Translations under genes and position numbers: made by a program
The notes under the pieces: model-generated
What the model was told of the DNA's origin: nothing
Databases searched by the model: none
Seen by the model: only the letters and a program-made list of their open reading frames with translations
Source: a bacterium
GTDB lineage: Bacteria; UBP14; UBA6098; B30-G16
Length of the DNA: 5,735 nucleotides
Assembly (NCBI GenBank): GCA_027007865.1
Contig: JALTEE010000439.1
Location: 1-5,735, forward strand
Direction: 5' to 3'
Shown: piece after piece, positions 1 to 5,735 of the stretch
Position numbering within the stretch: the stretch's first letter is position 1
Layout of the letters: the number at the start of each line of letters is the position of its first letter

Positions 1-879
1 TTTATGGGGATAATAATGTAGTGCTATAAAATCTATAGTGTTTTTGCATTTTCCAATAATCTTATGCCACCATTTAATAGGCGGTATTCTCTTTTGATTC
101 TGAAGTAATTCAATAGCTACTTGATATCTTTTTTCACCATAACGTATTTGACGTACTCTTTGTTGGTTTTTAGCGTTAAGCTTATCTAATAATGTTACAG
201 CATTGATCCCGAAAGGCCCATTTGCACCAATTTTAATTGTAGGATCTACTGCTTTCATTTTTTTTGCAAACAGATTGAAGGCATGCGCATATTCCTCCGC
301 AGTTAAAGGATACCTGGTTTGCATAAGATATGATTCGTTTCCGATCTCCCAATATTTCACACCATATTTTTTCTCTATATTGGCATACCTTACCCACTCT
401 GCAGCACTATTGGCTGCTTCTTCAAGGTTGCCTGTTACAAATCCGTTTTCAAGATTTACCACAATAAGCGGCTGAGAACCCAACTCTTTCTGTAACTGCA
501 TAAACTCATCAAAATCCATTCTGTTCTTAGCATCAGAAGGTTTTTTTGAAGTGGGCCAACGATTTGGATCATTCAGTGTATTGGTACGCCAGTCATAATT
601 GTCTGCTACTTCCCCTCCGGGGAAACGCATCGTCTGAATATGAAGTTTTTTTAAAGATTTTATATATCCGGGTTGACGGCGAAGTGCATCTGTTTCTACC
701 CAATACAAGGCATTTGTCCCTATGAGGGTACTGTTTTTCTGCTTCACTTGAGAGCTTGTATTCTTTACACTTGCTCTATATGGTTTTTCAACTGTAACTT
801 CAGGAACCATTTTAAGCGCCCTGCCCTGCCCACTGCTATCTAACAGCAGTACCGCTATTGCGGGTATTATCATATTCAT
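1..879 (-). CDS. Clan GH-A glycoside hydrolase, GH51 arabinofuranosidase-like (3' end beyond window)
   Basis: The frame is open from an ATG at 879 to the left window edge (293 codons); the C-terminal part is missing. Seen: a short hydrophobic N-terminus (MNMIIPAIAVLLL), a polar linker, then a TIM-barrel-like series. This starts with a strand at IGTNALYW (about 53-60), followed by RFPGGEVADNYDW (85-97), VVNLENG (139-145), KYWEIGNES (175-183) and DFIALHYYP (283-291). The RxPGGxxAxxYxW and WEIGNE blocks are typical of GH51 and related clan GH-A enzymes; Glu182 would be the acid/base. The nucleophile Glu lies beyond the edge. The family hydrolyses glycosidic bonds with retention; arabinofuranosides are the best-known GH51 substrates, but the substrate here cannot be read. 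The N-terminus may be a weak signal peptide, although it lacks a basic n-region, so export is uncertain. The start overlaps the upstream stop (ATGA). GH39/PslG-like polysaccharide-processing enzymes are the alternative. Confidence 0.82.
   Translation of the reverse strand, partial: MNMIIPAIAVLLLDSSGQGRALKMVPEVTVEKPYRASVKNTSSQVKQKNSTLIGTNALYWVETDALRRQPGYIKSLKKLHIQTMRFPGGEVADNYDWRTNTLNDPNRWPTSKKPSDAKNRMDFDEFMQLQKELGSQPLIVVNLENGFVTGNLEEAANSAAEWVRYANIEKKYGVKYWEIGNESYLMQTRYPLTAEEYAHAFNLFAKKMKAVDPTIKIGANGPFGINAVTLLDKLNAKNQQRVRQIRYGEKRYQVAIELLQNQKRIPPIKWWHKIIGKCKNTIDFIALHYYPHK
876..879 (-). other. ATGA stop/start overlap coupling the glycosyltransferase and glycoside hydrolase
   Basis: The minus-strand bases ATGA contain the TGA stop of the giant glycosyltransferase (878-876) and the ATG start of the hydrolase (879-877). 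Only a weak GGA lies about nine bases upstream of the ATG. This arrangement is the usual signature of translational coupling, so the two products are probably made together. Confidence 0.8.
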
Positions 880-3800
880 TCTATTCTATCCATATAACCG
901 GCTTCCACCAAAGAGTTTGAATTTTCATATTTGACAGAGACATTTTCATCGTATAGAGATAGATCTGGGGTAGTTTCAAGTTTACTCAGGTAGCGCTTAT
1001 ATTCCTGGGAACCATTCCAATGCTGCCCGCCAAGTATCTGTTCCTGTACTTTTTCATAAAAACGTGCATGGTATTTAAAGTGTAGAAGTGCTGCACGTAT
1101 AGGGGCAGGACGGTTGTTGCCCATAAAGTGAATACCTTCTATAAACTTATGCATAGGATTATATTTAAAAAGGCAATACTTTTGGTTTAAATATGAATAT
1201 GTTGGGGCTTTATTATAACGTCCAAAAACACGTGCTCTAAGCCCTCCTGAATATACTACTGAATTAGAGAAAGGTCCATATTTCTCTTTTTTCTGAATAC
1301 TCATCGTTGAAATTTCATCAAAATAATTGCATACTTCATACGGCAGAGTACTGTCAATATCTGTATCTGATAATTTATTTTTACTATACATATCGATCAT
1401 TGGAGCAAGAAAAGAATCATATCCATATTCCTCTGCATAATCAGTCAACACACTTATATTTTTATTTTCAAAGTCATCATATACAAACAATTCATCAGCA
1501 TCAATCACCAAAATCCACTTTCCTATACAAAAGTTAGTTAAGGCTGCTTCCATCCAGTTTACTCCAAAACGAGAGTTTTTATAAAGCTGGGTACTAATAA
1601 AAACGGATACGTCTGATTGTTGTTGCATAAATTCGATACTATCATCTGCTGATCCATTATCAATATAAATAAAATGTTCAATACCGATATTTCTATGATG
1701 TTCCAGCAAGCCCTCCAAATAATCAAACTCATTTTTACAAACTATGACAGCAATATGTGTAGCATGACGCAATTTTTCATACCTTACGCTAATCTCTTCA
1801 ATAAATGGCTGTTCATTATTACCAAAAGAGAAAAAATGTTTTATCAATGTATTGGAAAAATAACGTTGGTCTGTATGTTTGTACTGTGAAAAATAATTAT
1901 CCCAGGTACTTTGTAAAACATCTTTTGTCTCACAATGTAGTACCTTGACTCTATTTTTTTGCCCTGGTAATACATTATACTCCCAAAAGGTAGCTTCTTT
2001 TTTTTCATTGATTTTTCTATATACCAGTGAAGTAAAGTTTAATATGTTTACTTTAATATTTTTAGTTGCCAACAAATCACCAACCAGTTTATCTTCCAGA
2101 AAAGAACTAATAAACAGCTGTTTATTAGCTATATCCTTATAAGCATCAATCAGTTCTTTACACGCAGCCCGACTCAGTGCATATCCGGTACTTCCATCAG
2201 CATAATCACTTGGTTCAGGAGATAAATCAATAGCCTGTTTTGCCTCATCAGATAAAGACTTCTGCTGGTGCCATACTCTATTTGTACCCCCAATAGGACG
2301 AGATGTTAGTCTCCCATAATAATCTGCTCTAAAAAGTACATCATCACTAAAATAAGCATCTACATTCAGGAAACAGTCATCATCTATCTTTAAAAAACGT
2401 TCATAAGAAAAGTGTTCACAGGCAAAACGGAACATTTCAATAGATTTTTGGGGAAGTTTTTCGTAAGTATCTTCAACGGCAAGATACATCATGTCACCAT
2501 CCATCCTGGAAGTATCACTCCCCCCCACCACAAATACACAGTCTATACCTAATTCCTGGGTACGTTGATACCAGGTTTCTCTAATGGCTTTTTGTCTCGT
2601 ACCCCTATAGGCCTGACAACTATAGACCATCACAAGCGTATACGGATAAACCATAGCCTGTCGCATATATTTTTTGGCTGCATCCAATGTAATGTTTTGA
2701 CCGCTTTTTATTTTCAGGATTTCCCGTAACTGGTCTTTTGTTTCAAAAAAGAAATTCTCCATCATGAAATCGTTATAATCTATAGTCTCATTCTCTAAAA
2801 CAGACGTATGCATAAGGTTAAGATAGTACTGACATAACTGCGTATGCATTGTAATATTATTATTGATGCGTATCAACTCATCTGCAAGTTCATTATAATT
2901 TTTATGCAGAAAGCTAAAGTCTCTTTCTGAGAAACCATTCTCGTTCAACAACAGCAGTTCGCTGAGCAAAAGACGCATCAGACGTATCTGTTCATTATTT
3001 GCTTCTGTTTCCTCGGTAATATACCGGTAAAGTTCTTCCGTAAATATACTACGTTCTTCTTCCGGGCGTATTCTTGAAAGCAGTGCCCTTCTGTACCAGT
3101 CATTGTTTTTACTTTCTACATATTCTTTGGCTGTCTGTTTCACAAAGACAGATTCAAAGTACTCATACTGCACGGTATCATCAAGTTTTGACGATGCCAT
3201 GAGTTTGTCATATGCTCCTCCTGTCTGAAACATGCCGTATGCTGCATGCTCGATTATATGCTGCTTAGTTTCAAGATTCAGCGTATTGCTGTATATTTCA
3301 AACTTAACCTTTTTGACTATTTCACGAGAAAGATACTCCAAAGTATTTAAAATACTGATCAGTTTGTCTGTTTGTGCACTCTGTGCAAGCAATTGAATCG
3401 CTTTTTGACGTTCATTTTCAACATTCCTCAGCCATAAAACAGAGTCTTGATCAATATACCTGCTATTGATAGAATGTATGTTTAACATGAATTCTCTATC
3501 AAGGAGGTAGTATTTCATATAGAAACGATACATTTTAAAAAAACGGGTATCCTTTGTCTGCAGCAGCCTGTTCAAATGAAGTAGATTTATTTTTTTGACA
3601 AAGGCATCACTCCACAAAGTATGTTCCGCAAACAGTTCATGCAGCTTTTGCATCATACTGTCCAGTGTCCCGCCACCTATATCATACCCGATCAGCTTTG
3701 AAACAATCCAATGCGATACAGATGTATTGAGATAATCAAATTTACCCAACTGGCCAAACAGGTTTTCCCCAAGCGTTATAAAGAGTTCTTTACTAAGCCC

Positions 3801-5213
3801 ATGAGACATAAAATACACTGTTACCAGCAAACCTTCCCATAAAGCATTAGTACCAAAAAGTTCCTCCTGCAAAGAGACAATATCTGTTATATCATTTTTC
3901 TCTACCATGCCTGAAATTTCCAAAAGTGTAATATCCAAAGATGCCAACTGGTCAAACTCCTGCAAAAACAGTAGTAAACTCATAAAAGAAACCGCTTTTT
4001 CTTTTTTCTCTTCCCAGTCAAACTGTTGCCACTGCCGCATAATTTCATCAGGGTGGCCGGAAAGGTAAGCGATAAGCCTTTCTTCTTTGAGTTTTTCTTC
4101 CAGTATTGCGGTAGAAAAAATATTGTTCTGTCCCACAGCGCTGTTTTGAACAATCTGCCAGGCATCAAGCGGATTCATCGTATTGAGTATGCGGTTTACT
4201 ATAGCAAGCAATCGGCTATTTTGTTTTTCATATAGTTTATTTGCCACATCAAAAAGAACATCCTGGTGTATATACAGATAGGAAACAAGTTCTTTTTCAT
4301 CTTTTTCATCAATTTTTTGTCTTTCCAAAAGCGCATCGACAAGCTTTCCTTTTTCAGAAGCAAGTACTTTGTCAAGTCCATATTGTTCAAGATTTTGAAG
4401 TGCTTCAATAAGCGTTTCAAATGAAAAATAGCGTTCGATCCCATATCCGATAAGAGGGAGATAGTAGAGAAAATTATTACCGGAAGCTTCTTTTGCCAAC
4501 TCTGCCGCCCATGTATCGGTAGAAAACTCAAACTGACGATTGAGGAATTGGTTGTTTATCTGCATTTCAATAGTCAGTCTATCTTGCTCCAGTACTGATT
4601 TTTTGAACAGATCTGCAATAAAATCCATAGAAAGCTCTACCAAAAAACCATGACAATACCGATAGGTATCTATAGAACTTACATCCTGCCGTTCAATATC
4701 AGGTATGGCCGAAACGGCTTTAAGTCCATTGACAAATATAGATACTATAGCCTTTTTTTTCTCTGCAGATCCAGCCCATCCTTCAATGGTCCGTCCCTTT
4801 ATTCGCTCTATATAGCCGTAAATATCTTGCGCTGTACCTTGTGCAGAAGCAACTTCCCTCACCGCTTCATCTTTTGGCCAGTCTTTTGTACCGGAAATAA
4901 TGTCTGCATATCCCTGTTGGCAGAAATGTTCAAAAGCAGATTGAAATACTCCTCCCGCTATCAACGCTTTCACATCTGTAAAATGAGTCAGGTATTCTTC
5001 CTCATGATATGCTTTAAAATCCGGATGAAATTTTCGTTGTCCATTTTCTATCTCTCCGAGCCCGTATTTTTCAAGATGCTCAGTCCCCCTTTTGAATTGT
5101 CCTCTCGATACTGCTTCCTGAATATCGGGATTGGCCTTCAGGTACTCCTCTTCGCTAAAAGCATTGATAGAAATATTGTTTCCCTCTTTACGTAGCTTTA
5201 ATAATCGTAGCAC
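876..5213 (-). CDS. Giant multidomain glycosyltransferase (YLxxNPD repeats, GWA domain, helical region, GT31-like, GT2-like)
   Basis: This is a single uninterrupted frame. I chose the GTG at 5213 (1445 aa) because AAGGA lies 8 bases upstream and the overlap with the preceding gene is only 26 bp. A TTG at 5282 (1468 aa) has no well-spaced Shine-Dalgarno site and would overlap by 95 bp. Domains, GTG numbering: two YLxxNPDI-type repeats (18-60, 68-109); a GWA-type beta domain (129-233); unassigned, mostly helical sequence (234-855); a GT31-like galactosyltransferase (859-1052) with IRETW and DDD; a linker (1053-1151); a GT2-like domain (1152-1387) with KNE, DNGS and IDADELF. I see no signal peptide or membrane segment, so it is probably cytoplasmic or membrane-peripheral. 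Inference: it adds two sugars in sequence to a surface glycan. The donor and acceptor cannot be read. The two catalytic assignments are well supported by motifs; the middle region is not recognised. Confidence 0.9.
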   Translation of the reverse strand: MLRLLKLRKEGNNISINAFSEEEYLKANPDIQEAVSRGQFKRGTEHLEKYGLGEIENGQRKFHPDFKAYHEEEYLTHFTDVKALIAGGVFQSAFEHFCQQGYADIISGTKDWPKDEAVREVASAQGTAQDIYGYIERIKGRTIEGWAGSAEKKKAIVSIFVNGLKAVSAIPDIERQDVSSIDTYRYCHGFLVELSMDFIADLFKKSVLEQDRLTIEMQINNQFLNRQFEFSTDTWAAELAKEASGNNFLYYLPLIGYGIERYFSFETLIEALQNLEQYGLDKVLASEKGKLVDALLERQKIDEKDEKELVSYLYIHQDVLFDVANKLYEKQNSRLLAIVNRILNTMNPLDAWQIVQNSAVGQNNIFSTAILEEKLKEERLIAYLSGHPDEIMRQWQQFDWEEKKEKAVSFMSLLLFLQEFDQLASLDITLLEISGMVEKNDITDIVSLQEELFGTNALWEGLLVTVYFMSHGLSKELFITLGENLFGQLGKFDYLNTSVSHWIVSKLIGYDIGGGTLDSMMQKLHELFAEHTLWSDAFVKKINLLHLNRLLQTKDTRFFKMYRFYMKYYLLDREFMLNIHSINSRYIDQDSVLWLRNVENERQKAIQLLAQSAQTDKLISILNTLEYLSREIVKKVKFEIYSNTLNLETKQHIIEHAAYGMFQTGGAYDKLMASSKLDDTVQYEYFESVFVKQTAKEYVESKNNDWYRRALLSRIRPEEERSIFTEELYRYITEETEANNEQIRLMRLLLSELLLLNENGFSERDFSFLHKNYNELADELIRINNNITMHTQLCQYYLNLMHTSVLENETIDYNDFMMENFFFETKDQLREILKIKSGQNITLDAAKKYMRQAMVYPYTLVMVYSCQAYRGTRQKAIRETWYQRTQELGIDCVFVVGGSDTSRMDGDMMYLAVEDTYEKLPQKSIEMFRFACEHFSYERFLKIDDDCFLNVDAYFSDDVLFRADYYGRLTSRPIGGTNRVWHQQKSLSDEAKQAIDLSPEPSDYADGSTGYALSRAACKELIDAYKDIANKQLFISSFLEDKLVGDLLATKNIKVNILNFTSLVYRKINEKKEATFWEYNVLPGQKNRVKVLHCETKDVLQSTWDNYFSQYKHTDQRYFSNTLIKHFFSFGNNEQPFIEEISVRYEKLRHATHIAVIVCKNEFDYLEGLLEHHRNIGIEHFIYIDNGSADDSIEFMQQQSDVSVFISTQLYKNSRFGVNWMEAALTNFCIGKWILVIDADELFVYDDFENKNISVLTDYAEEYGYDSFLAPMIDMYSKNKLSDTDIDSTLPYEVCNYFDEISTMSIQKKEKYGPFSNSVVYSGGLRARVFGRYNKAPTYSYLNQKYCLFKYNPMHKFIEGIHFMGNNRPAPIRAALLHFKYHARFYEKVQEQILGGQHWNGSQEYKRYLSKLETTPDLSLYDENVSVKYENSNSLVEAGYMDRIE
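1053..1760 (-). other. GT2-like glycosyltransferase domain (Glyco_tranf_2_4 type)
   Basis: Residues 1152-1387. The domain opens with HIAVIVCKNEFDYLEGLLEHH and GIEHFIYIDNGSADDS, the nucleotide-binding start of a GT-A fold. IDADELF (1237-1243) carries the DxD metal-binding motif followed by Glu. The end has LHFKYHARFYEKV and a GQHWNGSQEY segment, which fits the C-terminal signature of this GT2 subfamily. It should transfer a sugar from a nucleotide donor using a divalent metal. All core residues are present. The approximately 65-residue tail after it has no recognised motif. Confidence 0.8.
2058..2639 (-). other. GT31-like (Galactosyl_T type) catalytic domain
   Basis: Residues 859-1052. In order: RQKAIRETW (R-x-x-x-IR-x-TW is the hallmark N-terminal motif of beta-1,3-galactosyl- and N-acetylglucosaminyltransferases), a strand CVFVVGG, a conserved-type VEDTYEKLPQKS, then FLKIDDDCFLN with the metal/UDP-binding triplet Asp944-946. 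These are followed by YADGSTGYALS (acceptor-side Gly loop) and FLEDKLVG, with Glu1040-Asp1041 matching the ED-x-x-x-G motif that supplies the catalytic base. All the main GT31 blocks are present and correctly ordered, so an active UDP-sugar-dependent inverting enzyme is likely. Galactose versus GlcNAc or another donor cannot be told. Confidence 0.8.
2520..2526 (-). repeat. G7 homopolymer within the GT31 coding region
   Basis: The coding strand has seven consecutive G residues spanning the third base of Val896 and all of Gly897-Gly898 (GTG GGG GGG AGT). Runs of G this long stand out in AT-rich coding sequence. Adding one G would give a stop at codon 900; losing one G would give a stop at codon 908. 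The tract is therefore a potential slipped-strand switch, but seven is at the low end for phase-variable tracts. Confidence 0.7.
2649..4514 (-). other. Unassigned helical region (~620 aa) of the glycosyltransferase
   Basis: Residues 234-855 are rich in Leu, Glu, Lys and aromatic residues with amphipathic spacing and few Pro or Gly, which suggests many alpha helices and perhaps a solenoid. I find no clear TPR, HEAT or other repeat consensus and no catalytic motif. Leu-rich runs such as SLLLFL are too short and too flanked by charges to be membrane segments. It could be a scaffold spacing the N-terminal modules from the catalytic end, or an unrecognised divergent enzyme domain. Confidence 0.5.
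4515..4829 (-). other. GWA-type beta domain within the glycosyltransferase
   Basis: Residues 129-233 contain GYIERIKGRTIEGWAG, an alternating hydrophobic strand (IVSIFVNG), a buried-looking IERQDV and then HGFLVEL. The order G-x-I-x-x-hydrophobic...GWA...V-x-V-x-V-x-G...R-x-D-V...G-F is a small all-beta module I recall from other multidomain bacterial glycosyltransferases, often next to the YLxxNPD repeats. I cannot give a certain family name. It is probably a carbohydrate- or partner-binding accessory domain rather than catalytic. Confidence 0.6.
4887..5162 (-). repeat. Two tandem YLxxNPDI-type repeats at the N-terminus of the glycosyltransferase
   Basis: Copy 1 (5162-5034) reads EEEYLKANPDIQEAV, then G, then EHLEKYG and a G-x-R end. 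Copy 2 (5012-4887) reads EEEYLTHFTDVKALI, then GG, then EHFCQQGY and a GTK end. Each is about 42 residues, with a spacer of about seven. The consensus YLxxNPDVxxAV...G...HYxxxG..EGR is a repeat I know from N- or C-termini of large bacterial glycosyltransferases and secreted repeat proteins; its role is not firmly known. Copy 2 has lost the Asn-Pro and the final Arg, so it is the more degenerate one. Confidence 0.8.
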
Positions 5214-5735
5214 AATATTTTTCCTTTTTGACTTTATTTGGCGATAGACTTGCCAATGGTGAAAGTTTTTTTGCTGCTTCAACCTTCATCTTGTCTGAAG
5301 ACATACTGTTCTCCCTTACAAGGTTTTGTAACACCAAAAAGCTGTCTGGTGCCTGCCGTTCAATATAGTGGCCTATTTCAATAATCTTTTCTCTGGTCAA
5401 CCCAGGATACGGTTTTGGTATCTCCGTATACACCGTATCGGCAAAAAGTGGTTTTCCCCTGTCAGGGAAAAAAGTTTCTGCTATTTTTTGATTATAGTTC
5501 CTATAAAATGTTTTCACCTTGTATAACTGTTTGTCCGTGTAGGTTCGATACTGTATTGCTTTTTCGGTATTGGCAAGCTCAGCTGAATATGACTGAAGTA
5601 CATGATCAATTGTATTATGTACTTTTTTCATGTTTTTTTCCTTACCTTTGACAAGGCGGTTAAACCAAAGTTTAAAACGTAATGCATCTTCATGATATGA
5701 AATATTGACTCTCTTTTGATCTGTAAATATAATAC
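5188..5735 (-). CDS. Unrecognised hydrophilic protein of the polysaccharide operon, C-terminal part
   Basis: The stop is at 5190-5188 and the frame stays open rightward to the window edge (181 codons visible), so the gene probably starts outside. I do not recognise a family. The visible part is charged and soluble, with no membrane segment. It contains a helical stretch followed by FYRNYNQKIAETFF and GKPLF (roughly residues 80-105 of the visible part). That pattern of an 'N-x-x-IA' helix followed by a Leu-Phe turn resembles C-termini I associate with sulfotransferase-like and other polysaccharide-cluster proteins; this is a weak resemblance. An internal ATG at 5631 has an excellent AAGGA site 7 bases upstream and would give a separate 147-aa protein. 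I prefer the longer reading because the extension has a normal share of acidic residues, but only moderately. Its 3' end overlaps the giant glycosyltransferase gene, implying co-expression. Confidence 0.55.
   Translation of the reverse strand, partial: IIFTDQKRVNISYHEDALRFKLWFNRLVKGKEKNMKKVHNTIDHVLQSYSAELANTEKAIQYRTYTDKQLYKVKTFYRNYNQKIAETFFPDRGKPLFADTVYTEIPKPYPGLTREKIIEIGHYIERQAPDSFLVLQNLVRENSMSSDKMKVEAAKKLSPLASLSPNKVKKEKYCATIIKAT
5222..5226 (-). promoter_or_regulatory. Ribosome binding site (AAGGA) deciding the GTG start of the giant glycosyltransferase
   Basis: On the minus strand AAGGA is followed by eight bases and then GTG at 5213-5211. It lies inside the 3' end of the preceding gene, so ribosomes finishing that gene at 5188 would be close by. 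The competing TTG at 5282 has only a GAAGG immediately abutting it, which is too close to act as a normal Shine-Dalgarno site. Confidence 0.6.
5639..5643 (-). promoter_or_regulatory. Shine-Dalgarno-like AAGGA before the ATG at 5631
   Basis: AAGGA sits seven bases upstream of an in-frame ATG (5631-5629) in the rightmost gene. The spacing is ideal, so this could be a true start rather than an internal methionine. A second frame ends in TGA overlapping that ATG as ATGA, as would be expected for a coupled gene pair. Against it, the same frame stays open upstream with ordinary amino acid composition. Confidence 0.4.

Noticed and set aside
258..265. A8 run on the coding strand of the hydrolase, with similar A8 runs at 1998-2005 and 4753-4760
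   Set aside because: Short A runs encoding Lys-Lys are common in AT-rich genomes, so they are not evidence of programmed slippage or phase variation.
203..475. Plus-strand open frame of 90 codons
   Set aside because: It lies antisense to the conserved NLENG to WEIGNE part of the glycoside hydrolase, and its translation has no recognisable motif.
1307..2142. Three short plus-strand open frames (71-76 and 65 codons)
   Set aside because: They are antisense to the GT2 and GT31 domains, whose motifs are clear on the other strand, and have no supporting ribosome binding context or family resemblance.
3980..4531. Two short minus-strand open frames (62 and 110 codons) and one plus-strand frame in the helical region
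   Set aside because: All are alternative frames of the continuous glycosyltransferase gene. The main frame shows no interruption here, so there is no case for a frameshift or nested gene.
4650..5195. Plus-strand open frame of 181 codons
   Set aside because: It is antisense to the N-terminal repeats and GWA domain of the glycosyltransferase. The product is rich in Phe, Tyr, Ser and Cys, as expected from an antisense shadow of AT-rich coding DNA.
1..5735. Search for CRISPR arrays, tRNA or rRNA genes, insertion sequences, rho-independent terminators and internal promoters
   Set aside because: No direct repeat arrays, no tRNA-like cloverleaf, no transposase-like sequence and no GC-rich stem followed by a T run were seen. 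The window is fully occupied by overlapping coding sequence.

Overview
The window is AT-rich bacterial DNA (judged by eye) that reads entirely on the minus strand as part of one tightly packed operon for surface-polysaccharide or glycoconjugate synthesis. Frequent ATA, AAA and TTA codons, A/T homopolymers and this style of giant multidomain glycosyltransferase would suit a Campylobacterota member such as Sulfurovum or Sulfurimonas. That is an inference, and no marker gene here fixes the taxon.

In transcription order (right to left) there are three genes. (1) At 5735-5188 is the C-terminal part of an unrecognised, hydrophilic protein whose frame is open to the window edge. (2) At 5213-876 is one very large protein (1445 aa from a GTG start; 1468 aa if a TTG at 5282 were used). 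It carries two YLxxNPDI-type repeats, a 'GWA'-type beta domain, about 620 residues of unassigned helical sequence, a GT31-like galactosyltransferase domain and a C-terminal GT2-like domain. (3) At 879-1 is the N-terminal part of a clan GH-A glycoside hydrolase resembling GH51 alpha-L-arabinofuranosidases, cut by the left window edge.

The genes overlap (26 bp between 1 and 2 with the GTG start, and an ATGA overlap between 2 and 3), so they are probably co-transcribed and translationally coupled. There is no non-coding stretch of any size. I see no internal promoter, terminator, RNA gene, insertion sequence or CRISPR array. The natural reading is that the giant protein adds two successive sugars to a cytoplasmic-side glycan acceptor, and that the glycosidase trims or processes the product.

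The two points most worth a second look are the GT31-GT2 fusion behind an N-terminal recognition-like region, and a run of seven G residues inside the GT31 domain. A one-base change in that run, in either direction, would terminate the protein within about ten codons and remove most of the GT31 domain and all of the GT2 domain.
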